The notes under the pieces are model-generated. The model was not told the origin of the DNA, did not search any database, and saw only the letters and a program-made list of their open reading frames with translations. Positions 9,878 to 19,119 of a DNA stretch of 62,375 nucleotides are shown one piece after another. This DNA comes from Flavobacteriaceae bacterium (GTDB taxonomy: Bacteria > Bacteroidota > Bacteroidia > Flavobacteriales > Flavobacteriaceae). The stretch lies in contig JALRDO010000012.1 in NCBI GenBank assembly GCA_023262185.1, positions 1 to 62,375 of the forward strand, read 5' to 3'. How positions within the stretch are numbered: position 1 is the stretch's first letter; each line of letters starts with the position of its first letter. The translations under genes and the position numbers were made by a program.

Positions 9878-11194
9878 TTAAGCGTATGCCTCTTTGGCGA
9901 ATTCTTCGAAGGTTACTTTCTTCTTCTTCAGTTTAGCCTTCTCTTTAAAGAGGTCTAGTATGCGCTCGTTGATAAGCTGAGAAGAAAGACGTCTTACCTC
10001 TTCTTCATTTTGCATAATTGATGCCGTGATAGACTCGAGCTCTTCGTCTGTAGGGTTCATTCTTCCGAATTGAGCCATTTGACTCGCTACATAGCCTTTG
10101 GTGAATTCTTTGAGATCTTCAAATTCGATCTTGATACCGTGTTGCTCGATCAGCTTTGATTCGAGTAACTGGTAGCGAATTCCTTTTTCAGTTCTTTCGT
10201 ATTCGGCTACTGCCTCTTCTTCAGTTAGCGATTTTTCGCCGCCGTGTTGCATCCATTTGATTAAAAACTCTTTGGGTAAATCAAACTTGCTCTCTTCGAT
10301 CAATTTTTCAGTAACATCATTCATCAATTTTTGATCAGATTGTTGCTCGAACTGGGCTTCTGAATCTTCTTTGATGCGCTGTTTCATCTCATCCTCTGAA
10401 GTGACCTTGTCGGCTCCGAAAAGTTTATCGTAAAACGCTTGGTCAAGGGCTGCAGCCTTTCTGAGGTTGATCTCTTCTATAGCGAAGCTGATCTCTGTGC
10501 TAAGCTTTTCTGCTTCATTAGCAGCCACACCCAATACGCGGGATAAAACCGATGTTTCTTCGAAAAGACCTTTGGTTTTGAGGCTTAGATTTTCGCCTAC
10601 TTTCTTACCGATAAAGGCAGATTGATTTTTCTTTCCTTTAAGGTCTTTAACGCTAAAAGTGGCCTTGTTGCTTTGATCCTCAAAAGTTACGGTTGCCGTG
10701 ATTTCACTGTCGGAAGTAGCTTCGGCTTGTGTTTCTAACGATCCGTATTGCTTTCTCAAACGCTCCACTTGCTCGTTCAAGCTCTTATCAGAGACTGTAA
10801 TCTCATAATGGTTGATCGTTTTCTTTGAAGGGAATGCAGGTTCTATGGCAGGTGCAAGTCCGATTTCGTATTCAAAGGTGAGCGGATCATTGTTCCAATC
10901 AAAGTCTTCAACCTCTTTCGGCAATACGTTACCTAAAAGATCTAGCTTTTCTTTTTGGATGTATTCACTTAGGGATTGCTGTAAGAGTTTGTTGATTTCT
11001 TCAGCCTTTACCCCTTGTTCGTATTGTTTTTTGATCAACGACATTGGAACCTGCCCTTTTCTAAAGCCAGGAATTGAGGCGCGTTTGCGGTAATCCTTCA
11101 GTAAGTTCTCTACCTTTTCGCTATAATCTTGTTTGGTTACTGCAACGTTAAGAATCGCGTGCAGTGGGCTTAATTCTTTCTTGGTAATTTTCAT
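9878..11194 (-). CDS. tig: Trigger factor (ribosome-associated chaperone)
   Basis: A 438-residue chaperone that binds nascent chains at the ribosome exit tunnel. The ribosome-docking signature GFRKGQVP is at about residues 43-50. The central FKBP-like segment (about 155-245) has lost the usual PPIase active-site signature and aligns only loosely, a form common in Bacteroidota; peptidyl-prolyl isomerase activity is therefore doubtful. The C-terminal helical chaperone domain is rich in Glu and Lys. The gene has a complete promoter with both boxes at 11223-11253 and leads into clpP and clpX. Confidence 0.93.
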   Translation of the reverse strand: MKITKKELSPLHAILNVAVTKQDYSEKVENLLKDYRKRASIPGFRKGQVPMSLIKKQYEQGVKAEEINKLLQQSLSEYIQKEKLDLLGNVLPKEVEDFDWNNDPLTFEYEIGLAPAIEPAFPSKKTINHYEITVSDKSLNEQVERLRKQYGSLETQAEATSDSEITATVTFEDQSNKATFSVKDLKGKKNQSAFIGKKVGENLSLKTKGLFEETSVLSRVLGVAANEAEKLSTEISFAIEEINLRKAAALDQAFYDKLFGADKVTSEDEMKQRIKEDSEAQFEQQSDQKLMNDVTEKLIEESKFDLPKEFLIKWMQHGGEKSLTEEEAVAEYERTEKGIRYQLLESKLIEQHGIKIEFEDLKEFTKGYVASQMAQFGRMNPTDEELESITASIMQNEEEVRRLSSQLINERILDLFKEKAKLKKKKVTFEEFAKEAYA

Positions 11195-11222
11195 GTATCC
11201 TTGAGGGAGTTAAAACAGGCGG

Positions 11223-11253
11223 CAAAATTAGTCTATTTCGCTGCGCCTCACAA
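11223..11253 (-). promoter_or_regulatory. Promoter of tig
   Basis: On the minus strand TTG (11253-11251), a 20-bp spacer and TAATTTTG (11230-11223), both boxes matching the Bacteroidota promoter. The -7 box ends 29 bp before the tig start codon. The -33 box lies in the last codons of the upstream hydrolase gene. Confidence 0.65.
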
Positions 11254-12015
11254 ATCTAAAAAGGTCGTAACGAGTTGATCAAAGGCTTCAGGTTGTTCGG
11301 CATGTAACCAGTGTCCTGCATTTTCAAGAGAGGCAATTTGGCTGTTCGGAAATTGGTGGTGTATCCGTTCGAAGTCACTGTCTAAGATGTAGGTTGAGTT
11401 TAACCCTCTAACGAATAGGCTTTGAACTTCGCTTTTCGCCTCTGGGTTGAGCTCTTGAGTGACAGTGCTTTGGTCTGCCAAAAAACGCTGAATATTGCAG
11501 CGCACTCTGAGCTCTTGTGTGCTGTCACGTTCTAGGTTCTTAAGCAAGAAGAAGCGCAACTGTTGACTTTCAAAAAGCGGTTCTAAAAAATCTTCGGCCT
11601 CTTTTCTGCTGGTGAATCGACGCTGATCTAATTCCCAGAGGGCCTCTAAAATTTCACCGTGTTGACTTGAATAGCTTTTCGGAGCGATATCGGCCACTAC
11701 AAGTTTTTCGATGTATATTGGATAATGAAGGGCGAGATACATAGCGGTCTTTCCGCCCATAGAATGACCCAACACCTCAAAGCTTGAAATGCCTATGCTT
11801 TGGGCATAGTGAATTATGTCGGCAGCCATGGTAGGATAGTCCCAAGTGTCGTGATGAAAGCTTTTGCCGTGATTTCGGGCATCGAGCAGGTGCACCTGGC
11901 GTCCTGAAAGACTCCATTTTTTAGCAAAGGTCTTCCAGTTGTCACCGCTTCCTATGAATCCGTGCAACACAAATAGGGGTTGACCCTCACCTAAAACGTT
12001 CGAATGTACTATCAT
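11248..12015 (-). CDS. Alpha/beta hydrolase (YbfF-like esterase)
   Basis: The 255-residue protein has an alpha/beta-hydrolase fold. The oxyanion-hole motif HGFIGSGDNW is at about 18-27, the nucleophile elbow GHSMGG has Ser at about residue 95, and the catalytic His is probably in GHWLHAEQPE near 236-245. The overall pattern resembles YbfF-type esterases and BioH- or MenH-like relatives; the substrate cannot be deduced. It overlaps pdxJ by 4 nt and is therefore co-transcribed with it from the pdxJ promoter. Nothing in the sequence ties it directly to vitamin B6 synthesis. Confidence 0.85.
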   Translation of the reverse strand: MIVHSNVLGEGQPLFVLHGFIGSGDNWKTFAKKWSLSGRQVHLLDARNHGKSFHHDTWDYPTMAADIIHYAQSIGISSFEVLGHSMGGKTAMYLALHYPIYIEKLVVADIAPKSYSSQHGEILEALWELDQRRFTSRKEAEDFLEPLFESQQLRFFLLKNLERDSTQELRVRCNIQRFLADQSTVTQELNPEAKSEVQSLFVRGLNSTYILDSDFERIHHQFPNSQIASLENAGHWLHAEQPEAFDQLVTTFLDL

Positions 12016-12740
12016 TGTTGAGCCTCTTTAATCAGAGTGAGATACCGCTTTACCACCGATTCTAGGCCATTTTCGATCGCCTCACAGATGAGGGCGTGTC
12101 CAATAGAAACCTCTAGTAGATTAGGTATTTGTGCGGCGAAGTAGGCAATATTGTCAAGCGAAAGGTCGTGGCCTGCGTTGATTCCTAGTTTAAATTTTTG
12201 CGCCTCTAAAGCAGTGGCGATAAAGCGTTCGATCGCCTTTTCGGGATTTGAATTAAAATGTAGTGCATAGGGTTCGGTGTACAACTCTATACGATCTGTC
12301 CCTGTCTCTGCAGCGTAAGGAACCATGTCAATATCGGCATTTAAAAAAATAGAAGTACGAATACCCTCGCGTTTAAAGGTTGCAATGGTGTCTTTTAGAA
12401 AGCTCTGGTGCGTCTTACAGTCCCAACCGGCATTAGAGGTTATGGCATCTGGCGCGTCTGGAACGAGGGTTACCTGAGTAGGCCGTACCTCTAGCACCAA
12501 GTCGACAAAAGATGGAATCGGATTTCCTTCAATATTAAATTCGGTAGTCACGATTTTTTTTAGGTCTCTCGTGTCTTGATATTTGATGTGACGTTCGTCT
12601 GGACGAGGGTGGACGGTGATCCCTTGAGCTCCAAATGATTCTAGTGATTTGGCTGTTTGAATCAGATCTGGATTGTTTCCGCCTCTGGCGTTGCGAAGGG
12701 TAGCCCACTTGTTGACGTTCACGCTAAGTTTGGTGGCCAT
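12012..12740 (-). CDS. pdxJ: Pyridoxine 5'-phosphate synthase PdxJ
   Basis: A 242-residue TIM-barrel enzyme that condenses 1-deoxyxylulose 5-phosphate with 3-amino-2-oxopropyl phosphate in the last ring-forming step of vitamin B6 synthesis. Recognisable family segments are LSVNVNKWATLRNARGG at the N-terminus, GITVHPRPDERHI near residues 40-52 with the catalytic His, and the phosphate-binding LGINAGHDLS and EVSIGHALI stretches toward the C-terminus. Length is normal for the family. It is the first gene of a two-gene unit with the hydrolase and is divergent from the CBS-nadK operon. Confidence 0.96.
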   Translation of the reverse strand: MATKLSVNVNKWATLRNARGGNNPDLIQTAKSLESFGAQGITVHPRPDERHIKYQDTRDLKKIVTTEFNIEGNPIPSFVDLVLEVRPTQVTLVPDAPDAITSNAGWDCKTHQSFLKDTIATFKREGIRTSIFLNADIDMVPYAAETGTDRIELYTEPYALHFNSNPEKAIERFIATALEAQKFKLGINAGHDLSLDNIAYFAAQIPNLLEVSIGHALICEAIENGLESVVKRYLTLIKEAQQ

Positions 12741-12774
12741 GGTCTAAATTGTTTTAAGTGGCTCTAAGGCCTTG

Positions 12775-12782
12775 CAAAAATA
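12775..12782 (-). promoter_or_regulatory. -7 promoter element of pdxJ
   Basis: Minus strand TATTTTTG, a perfect TAnnTTTG match, 35 bp upstream of the pdxJ start. No obvious TTG at the -33 distance. Confidence 0.5.
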
Positions 12783-12830
12783 GCGAATCTTAAAGGGAAT
12801 AAAGTCTTGTGAATATCCGTAATTTGCACT

Positions 12831-13502
12831 ATGCAAGAGCAAGAATACACATTGTCTCAACTGAGAAACGATAAGCTTCAAAGCTTTGAGCTTGATCAGT
12901 CTATCGGCCTGCTAAAATCTTTTTTTGAGCAGTCGAATTATTCCCATGTAGCGTTGACTGAGCATGGCATTTTTGTCGGCTGCATTCCGAATTATGTTCT
13001 AACCCCTTACGAAGACACGACTTCAATAGGAGCGCTACTTGAAGAGGTAGAACACTTCTCTGTAAATGAAGATGCCTACTGGTTAGAGGCTTTAGAGACC
13101 ACACTGCGTGCTGAGGCTGATATTGTACCAGTCGTGGATACTGAAAATCATTTCTTAGGGTACTATCTACTCGAAGATTTAGAAGTGTTCTTGGCGCGTA
13201 CTCCTTTTTTGGCTGAAGGCGGATCTGTACTTGTGCTCTCGGTGCAGAAGGAGGCTTACTCGATAGGGCAACTCACCCAGATTCTCGAGCGCAACAATGC
13301 GCGTGTTTTGGGTGTGCTGCAAACTGCCGACTACGGTGAGCGCATAGAAATTACGGTAAAGCTGGTGTCTGAATCGCTCCATATACTTTTAAGTGAACTA
13401 AGGCGTTACGACTTTAGTATAGAAAAGGCGTTAAACGAAGACTTATTCGCAGAGCAGCTCAAAGAGCGTTCTGCTTATTTTGAAAAATTTTTAAACCTAT
13501 AA
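12831..13502 (+). CDS. CBS-domain protein
   Basis: A 223-residue soluble protein with a CBS-pair-like N-terminal part (about residues 15-125, including the characteristic PVVDTENHFLGYYLLEDL segment near 104-121) and a C-terminal ACT-like part (about 130-205: LSVQKEAYSIGQLTQILERN, with a following regulatory-domain-like pattern). Such modules usually bind adenosine nucleotides or small effectors, but no catalytic domain is attached and the ligand is unknown. It is the first gene of the run leading to nadK, uppS and bamA, and lies 4 bp before nadK, so a role linked to NAD or envelope synthesis is possible but not shown. Confidence 0.85.
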   Translation: MQEQEYTLSQLRNDKLQSFELDQSIGLLKSFFEQSNYSHVALTEHGIFVGCIPNYVLTPYEDTTSIGALLEEVEHFSVNEDAYWLEALETTLRAEADIVPVVDTENHFLGYYLLEDLEVFLARTPFLAEGGSVLVLSVQKEAYSIGQLTQILERNNARVLGVLQTADYGERIEITVKLVSESLHILLSELRRYDFSIEKALNEDLFAEQLKERSAYFEKFLNL

Positions 13503-13506
13503 CTAC

Positions 13507-14394
13507 ATGCCGAAAGCCATCGCTTTTTTTGGTATTCACTTCGAAGCTGAGCATTGTGCCTTAGTAGAAGGATTGATTCAAAGAGCGGTTGCGCTTGGTT
13601 ACGAGGCCCTTGTTGAGGCCGATTACCTCGAGCAGCTAAAGGACTGTGAGCTTCCGGCCTCTATCAAAGCCTACACTACTCTAGAAGAGTTAGATGCAGA
13701 CGTGCACCTGATGGTTAGCATTGGCGGTGACGGAACAATGCTTAGGGCCGTCACCTATATAGGTGCAAAAGAAATTCCATTGGTCGGGGTCAATACCGGA
13801 AGGCTAGGGTTCTTATCGCTCATCTCAGTAGAGGAGGCTCAGTCGCTTTTGGATAGATTTGTCTCGGGCAATTACCGCTACGAAACACGTCAGTTGTTAG
13901 AACTTCAATTTGTGGGAGGATCAGCGGCCTTTGGTGCACAGAATTTTGCCTTGAATGAGATTGCAGTGAGTCGAAAAGACACCACAAGCATGATTACTAT
14001 TGAAACCTGGCTAGATGATGTTTATCTGACTACCTATTGGGCGGACGGCTTGCTTGTCGCCACGCCTACAGGATCTACCGGGTATTCGCTGAGTTGCGGA
14101 GGGCCTGTGCTCACTCCTGATGCCAAGTCCCTAGTGATCACTCCTGTTGCGCCCCATCATCTCAACGCTCGTCCGCTTGTGATTGACGACCAAACTCGCA
14201 TACGCATTAAAGTAGATTCGAGGGAGCCCCATCATTTGGTATCTATGGATTCTCGAATAGAGACGGTAGAGAACGGTGTTGAGCTTCACATCAAAAAAGC
14301 AGATTTTAGCCTTAAGACTATCGCTTTTGAAGAAGACCATTTCTTTAAAACCCTCAGAGACAAGTTGCTTTGGGGTGAAGACAAAAGAAATTAA
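13507..14394 (+). CDS. nadK: NAD kinase
   Basis: The 295-residue enzyme phosphorylates NAD to NADP. The nucleotide-binding GGDG motif sits at residues 73-76 within a VSIGGDGTMLRAV stretch. The second signature NEIAVSR lies near 154-160, and TPTGSTGYSLSCGGPVL near 189-205 is the conserved substrate-binding loop. Length is typical. It follows the CBS gene by 4 bp and is followed 3 bp later by the small outer-membrane protein gene, so all belong to one transcript. Confidence 0.97.
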   Translation: MPKAIAFFGIHFEAEHCALVEGLIQRAVALGYEALVEADYLEQLKDCELPASIKAYTTLEELDADVHLMVSIGGDGTMLRAVTYIGAKEIPLVGVNTGRLGFLSLISVEEAQSLLDRFVSGNYRYETRQLLELQFVGGSAAFGAQNFALNEIAVSRKDTTSMITIETWLDDVYLTTYWADGLLVATPTGSTGYSLSCGGPVLTPDAKSLVITPVAPHHLNARPLVIDDQTRIRIKVDSREPHHLVSMDSRIETVENGVELHIKKADFSLKTIAFEEDHFFKTLRDKLLWGEDKRN

Positions 14395-14397
14395 GCT

Positions 14398-14967
14398 ATG
14401 AACCGATTGATTTTTGTTTGTGTTTGGGGAGTAGTCCTTTTTTCTGCTGTTGACCTCACGGCACAATCTCTTCTAAATCGACTAGAGTTTGGGGTTAGTG
14501 CACAAGCCCTTTCAAATTATGCTGACCTCAATCCTGAAGTTAAACCTATCACTAAGGTTAAAGCCCCGGGTGTCTTTAATCAATTGGATTTCGCTCCTGC
14601 CGCAGTGATTCGCTATAATATGCCTTATCGCTTTGCCTTGAGGGGTAGTTACTCGCTGTCTCAAGAACTGGTAAAGGCGGGTCTGATAGGTGAATTTCAT
14701 TTCAACGATTACAATGCCTATGAGCCTGTAACTGCAGTCACGCCTTACCTCGGAATAGGTGCGGCATATAACCAAACCGTTGAACGCAGAGAAGCAGGTT
14801 TTTCGGCTATAATGACTTTTGGAGCTAAAAAGAAACACAAGAGATTAACCGCCTCTGCTGAGTTTGCTGCAGGTGTTCGTCTACCGTCCGAGAAAAAATC
14901 CCTACTCAATGATTGGTATGTGTTTCCTAATTTGTCAATAACCTATACCTTTGGCCCCAACTTTTAA
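14398..14967 (+). CDS. Small outer-membrane beta-barrel protein (DUF6089-like)
   Basis: A 189-residue secreted protein. A signal peptide is evident (residues 1-23, hydrophobic core after MNRLI, ending at an LTAQ-type site). The rest alternates hydrophobic and polar residues in the way of beta-strands, with aromatic girdle residues and a terminal strand ending in Phe (LSITYTFGPNF), which fits BAM-inserted barrels. By position between nadK and uppS and by general pattern it resembles the DUF6089 proteins found there in Flavobacteriia. The function is unknown. Closeness to uppS and bamA suggests an envelope role. Confidence 0.65.
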   Translation: MNRLIFVCVWGVVLFSAVDLTAQSLLNRLEFGVSAQALSNYADLNPEVKPITKVKAPGVFNQLDFAPAAVIRYNMPYRFALRGSYSLSQELVKAGLIGEFHFNDYNAYEPVTAVTPYLGIGAAYNQTVERREAGFSAIMTFGAKKKHKRLTASAEFAAGVRLPSEKKSLLNDWYVFPNLSITYTFGPNF

Positions 14968-14995
14968 GCCGCACTTGGGCTACACCTAACTGTTC

Positions 14996-15742
14996 ATGAA
15001 TCACCTGCTTAAAGAACATTTACCCAAACACTTAGCCATCATTATGGATGGAAACGGTCGTTGGGCCAAAGCAAAGGGTAAGCCTAGAGCATTCGGTCAT
15101 GAGGCAGGTTTCCGAGCCGTAAGAGCCATTGTAGAGTCTTGTGCGAGACTAGAGATCCCATACCTAACCTTGTATGCGTTTTCTACTGAAAATTGGTTTA
15201 GACCTAAAAAAGAGGTAGATATTCTGATGCGTATACTGTTATCTGCATTGAAGTCTGAATTGGAGACCATGCAGAAAAACAATATTAAACTTCAAACAGT
15301 TGGTGGGATTTCGACTCTACCAGTTGTTATACTTGAAGAACTAGAGCACGTGGTAGCGCAGACAGCAGATAATACCGGTATGGTTTTAACCCTTGCGCTT
15401 AGCTACGGAGGACGAGAAGAATTGGTCTCTATGGCTAAGGTCTTGGCTGAAAAAGTTAAAAATGGCTTAATTCATGAGCAAGATATCGACGAGTCTGTCG
15501 TAAATGAGCATCTTTACACCGCTGAAATGCCAGATGTAGACCTGCTTATTCGCACTAGCGGTGAAATGCGTATCAGCAATTTCTTATTGTGGCAAAGCGC
15601 TTATGCCGAGTTGTATTTTACAGAGCGGTATTGGCCAGATTTTAAAGAAGAGCACCTCTTAGAGGCGCTGACAGATTATCAAAACAGAGAACGCCGATTT
15701 GGAAAGACTAGCGAACAGCTTGAAAAGACACCAAAGGTTTAA
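14996..15742 (+). CDS. uppS: Isoprenyl transferase (undecaprenyl diphosphate synthase)
   Basis: A 248-residue cis-prenyltransferase that extends farnesyl diphosphate with isopentenyl diphosphate to the C55 lipid carrier used by MraY and MurG. The signature MDGNGRWA has the catalytic Asp at residue 18, and RTSGEMRISNFLLWQSAYAE near 180-199 is the conserved C-terminal block. Length is typical. The 3' end is overlapped by the bamA reading frame by 23-44 nt depending on the bamA start, which implies translational coupling. Confidence 0.97.
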   Translation: MNHLLKEHLPKHLAIIMDGNGRWAKAKGKPRAFGHEAGFRAVRAIVESCARLEIPYLTLYAFSTENWFRPKKEVDILMRILLSALKSELETMQKNNIKLQTVGGISTLPVVILEELEHVVAQTADNTGMVLTLALSYGGREELVSMAKVLAEKVKNGLIHEQDIDESVVNEHLYTAEMPDVDLLIRTSGEMRISNFLLWQSAYAELYFTERYWPDFKEEHLLEALTDYQNRERRFGKTSEQLEKTPKV

Positions 15743-18350
15743 GGATTTATTTATCCTAGGCCTTTTTTTGATATACCCAGCGTTTACCCTAATAGCTCAA
15801 GAAACAGCGCAAGAGGTGGGGCGTCCGCCTACCTATATCATTGGTGGAGTTAAGGTAACGGGTCTAGAGAGTTATAACGAACAAACGGTTAAGAGTTTTG
15901 CCGGTTTTAGAGAGGGACAATTGCTGACAATTCCTAGTGAAGAAGTTAGTGCAAGTATCAAAAAACTTTGGAATCTAGAGCTCTTTAGCGATGTAGCACT
16001 CTACTACACCGACATCCGAAACGATTCAATTTTCTTAGAACTTTCTGTAGTTGAGCGTCCTACTCTTAATAATGTGACCTTTTATGGGGTCAAAAGCAAT
16101 AAGGTTGAAGGTCTTATTGAAGACACCGATTTAAAGAAAGGAAAGAAGATCACCGAGAGTCTTATAGAGAACACCAAGAACTACCTCGAGCGCACCTACA
16201 GAGAAAAAGGATTCTTAAACACTAAGGTCAACATTGCGACTAAGGTCGACACCACCATTACTAATTCGCGGGACATGGTGATTAATGTCAACAAGGGAAG
16301 CAAGGTGAAGGTCTCAGAGATTGTGTTTGACGGAATCGCTGAACTCAAGTCTAAGACTTTAGAGAAGGCCTTAAAAAACACTAAGCGCAAAAAAGCATAT
16401 CGTTTCTGGAAAAAATCAAAATACATCGATGCTGATTTTGAAGACGATCTCGAACTCTTGGTTGATGCCTATGCAGAGCGTGGATTCCGCGATGCACGCG
16501 TGCTTTCAGATTCGGTTTACACGATTGATGAAGAGAATATTGGCATTCAAATTGGGGTAGAAGAGGGGAACAAATATTACTTCGGTGACATTGATTTTGT
16601 CGGAAACACCGTCTATGACGACAAGGCCCTTGCCTCGGTTCTAGGTATTGAAAAGGGCGATACTTATAATGGTGTGCAGTTGAAGAAGCGCATCGCAGAC
16701 AATACTAAACCCGATGCCGAAGATTTGACTAACCTTTATCAAAACAACGGATATCTCTTTTCGAGTATTAACCCCGTTGAGGTTTCGGCACAACGCGACA
16801 CCATCAACTTCGAGATTCGTATTATAGAGGGTAAAGAGACTTATCTCGATCACGTTGAAATCACCGGAAACGATAAGACCAACGACCATGTAATTTATCG
16901 TGAACTTCGCACCAAACCAGGGCAAAAGTACAGCAAAGACAATATTGTAAGAACCATTCGAGAATTGGGTCAGTTGGGATTCTTTGATCCTGAACAAATT
17001 TCTCCCGATGTGGTGAATCCTGATCCAAACGCGGGTACGGTTGATTTGAACTACTCTTTAGTCGAGGCTGGATCTAGCCAGATCGAGCTCCAAGGAGGTG
17101 TCGGGGGTGGTGGATTTATAGGTACGCTGGGGTTGTCGTTCAACAACTTCTCGATGCGTAATATCTTCAACAAAGAGGCCTATAAACCCGTGCCGATGGG
17201 AGATGGCCAGACCTTTGCATTGCGCCTTCAGGCGAGTAGAACCTTTAGAGTATATAGCTTGAATTTTGCAGAGCCTTGGTTGGGCGGACAAAAGCCTGTA
17301 CGCTTCAATGTCTCATTACAGCAAACTCAGCAGTTTGCTTCACAATTCAGAAACGGACGGTTTGATGTAGACAAATCGCGCGGTTTCGGAATCATTGGAT
17401 TGAATACAGGCCTCTCAAAACGAGTGCAATGGCCAGATGATTTTTTTGTGGTCTCGCATGCGCTTAGTTTTCAGAACTACGATTTTCAGAATTACAACTT
17501 AGGTCTATTTAATTTTGGTAACGGGAGCTCGAATTCTTTCTCTTACAGTTTTGGTTTGCAGCGCAGCTCGCAGGGTCCGAGTAGAATCTTTCCGCTCACT
17601 GGTTCGAATTTTGAATTGACCGTACGAGTGACCCCCCCATTCTCTGCCTTCTCTAAAAAGGATTATGGGGCCCTTAGAGATAAGATTACAGACGTGACTA
17701 TTCAGCTTCTTGATGAAGGAATTGATGGTCCTAACTATACCGAACTCAGCCAAGATTTAGAAGCGCTAGAAGAAGAGCGCTTTAAGCTCTTAGAATTTTA
17801 CAAGGTCAAGTTTAAGGGAGACTGGTACACCCGTCTGGTCGATAAGCTTGTTTTGAGAACCAATGCCGAGTTTGGATTCTTAGGTAACTATAACGACGAG
17901 ATCGGTAATGTTCCTTTCGAGCGCTTCTATGTAGGTGGCGATGGTTTAGGAAACTTCACTCTAGACGGACGCGAAAATATTCAGTTACGCGGATACGAGA
18001 ACAGCTCGATTACACCCTACACTGTGAATCCGATCAGCGGTAGACAAGAACAAGACGGAGGTGCGATTTACAATAAGTTTTCTCTAGAATTGCGTTATCC
18101 TGTTACTTTGAAGCCCTCGGCTTCTGTGTATACCCTTGCCTTCTTAGAGGCCGGAAATGCCTTTACGGATTTCAAAATTTTTAACCCGTTTCAGTTAAAA
18201 AGATCTGCTGGACTTGGGGTGCGCATTTTCATGCCTGCCTTTGGTCTTCTCGGAATCGATTTCGGATACGGATTTGATACAGACGCAAACCCAGGATCTG
18301 TAGGGCCTAGCGGATGGCAGACTCACTTCATTATCGGTCAGCAGTTCTGA
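15699..18350 (+). CDS. bamA: Outer-membrane assembly factor BamA
   Basis: The 883-residue product is the central subunit of the BAM complex, which inserts barrels into the outer membrane. An N-terminal signal peptide is present (hydrophobic LFILGLFLIYPAFTLIAQ), followed by successive POTRA-like repeats (about residues 40-440, each with a GN/GV-x2-V pattern) and a C-terminal 16-stranded barrel ending in an aromatic strand (HFIIGQQF). No ATG exists near the N-terminus. The two candidate starts are TTG at 15699 and TTG at 15720, both inside uppS; the second leaves a tidy signal peptide. The stop TGA shares its A with the ATG of the next gene, an Skp-like chaperone, a logical partner. Confidence 0.95.
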   Translation: MERLANSLKRHQRFKDLFILGLFLIYPAFTLIAQETAQEVGRPPTYIIGGVKVTGLESYNEQTVKSFAGFREGQLLTIPSEEVSASIKKLWNLELFSDVALYYTDIRNDSIFLELSVVERPTLNNVTFYGVKSNKVEGLIEDTDLKKGKKITESLIENTKNYLERTYREKGFLNTKVNIATKVDTTITNSRDMVINVNKGSKVKVSEIVFDGIAELKSKTLEKALKNTKRKKAYRFWKKSKYIDADFEDDLELLVDAYAERGFRDARVLSDSVYTIDEENIGIQIGVEEGNKYYFGDIDFVGNTVYDDKALASVLGIEKGDTYNGVQLKKRIADNTKPDAEDLTNLYQNNGYLFSSINPVEVSAQRDTINFEIRIIEGKETYLDHVEITGNDKTNDHVIYRELRTKPGQKYSKDNIVRTIRELGQLGFFDPEQISPDVVNPDPNAGTVDLNYSLVEAGSSQIELQGGVGGGGFIGTLGLSFNNFSMRNIFNKEAYKPVPMGDGQTFALRLQASRTFRVYSLNFAEPWLGGQKPVRFNVSLQQTQQFASQFRNGRFDVDKSRGFGIIGLNTGLSKRVQWPDDFFVVSHALSFQNYDFQNYNLGLFNFGNGSSNSFSYSFGLQRSSQGPSRIFPLTGSNFELTVRVTPPFSAFSKKDYGALRDKITDVTIQLLDEGIDGPNYTELSQDLEALEEERFKLLEFYKVKFKGDWYTRLVDKLVLRTNAEFGFLGNYNDEIGNVPFERFYVGGDGLGNFTLDGRENIQLRGYENSSITPYTVNPISGRQEQDGGAIYNKFSLELRYPVTLKPSASVYTLAFLEAGNAFTDFKIFNPFQLKRSAGLGVRIFMPAFGLLGIDFGYGFDTDANPGSVGPSGWQTHFIIGQQF

Positions 18351-19117
18351 TGCGAAAGGCCATTACCATATGTCTTGTGGTATTGGGCTTGAACACAATG
18401 ACAGCCCAAAGGGCTACTCGTGTCGGGTATTTAGACACCGATTATATTCTCTCCCAGATTGCACCTTATAACGAAATGCGCGCCCGACTTCTAATTCAGG
18501 CTGAGTCTTGGTCGGCCGAAATCGATTCCTTAAGAATGCAGCTCGAGCGTGAACAAAGAGATCTGGCATCAAGGCGTGTGCTATTACCCTTATCTATAAT
18601 CGAAGATAAAGAGCGCGCTTTGAATCGACTCGAGCAAGAATTGATTCAGCTTCAGCAAGACCGTTTTGGCCCAAGCGGAGATTTCATTACCCAAGAAATG
18701 ACCGTGGTGCGTCCGATTCAGGATTTAATCTTTGAAGTGGTACAAGACATTGCTTCTACGCGAAAGTTTGATCTCATTCTAGACAAGTCTTCTGAGGTGG
18801 TAATGCTTTTTGCCGATCCTCAGTTCGATATTAGCGATCTTGTCTTACGTGAGTTAGCACGAAATTATGAGGTGCGCTTAACCGGAAATCAGGGCGCAGT
18901 TCAAGACCGATTGAACACCCAGGACACAGAGAACACAGCCGCTGAAACTACTCAAGCTCAAGAAGAACGAAAAAAGGCTCTTGAACGTATAGAAAGTGAA
19001 CGAGAGCAGCGCAGAAAGGCCTATATTAGCAAGCGCGAAGAAGTGTTGAAGGCTCGAGCCGCTCGAGAAAAAGAAATTGAAGCACAAAAAACGCAAAACA
19101 AAGACTCAATTAATTGA
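18350..19117 (+). CDS. OmpH/Skp-family periplasmic chaperone 1 (long form)
   Basis: From ATG 18350 the product has 255 residues: a signal peptide (MRKAITICLVVLGLNTMTAQ) then the Skp pattern VGYLDTDYILSQIAPYNEMRARL, a long coiled-coil arm and a VVMLFADPQFDISDLV region near 145-160. Skp proteins hold unfolded barrel proteins in the periplasm before delivery to BamA. Unlike its neighbour it carries an extra C-terminal tail (about 180-255) rich in Glu, Lys and Arg, probably a coiled coil. The ATG overlaps the bamA stop by one base (TGATG), which rules out the longer frame from 18314. Confidence 0.88.
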   Translation: MRKAITICLVVLGLNTMTAQRATRVGYLDTDYILSQIAPYNEMRARLLIQAESWSAEIDSLRMQLEREQRDLASRRVLLPLSIIEDKERALNRLEQELIQLQQDRFGPSGDFITQEMTVVRPIQDLIFEVVQDIASTRKFDLILDKSSEVVMLFADPQFDISDLVLRELARNYEVRLTGNQGAVQDRLNTQDTENTAAETTQAQEERKKALERIESEREQRRKAYISKREEVLKARAAREKEIEAQKTQNKDSIN

Positions 19118-19119
19118 AT

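Noticed and set aside
12807-12830. GTAATTTG at 12819-12826 as the -7 box of the CBS-nadK operon
   Set aside because: Two mismatches, and transcription would start at or after the ATG at 12831.
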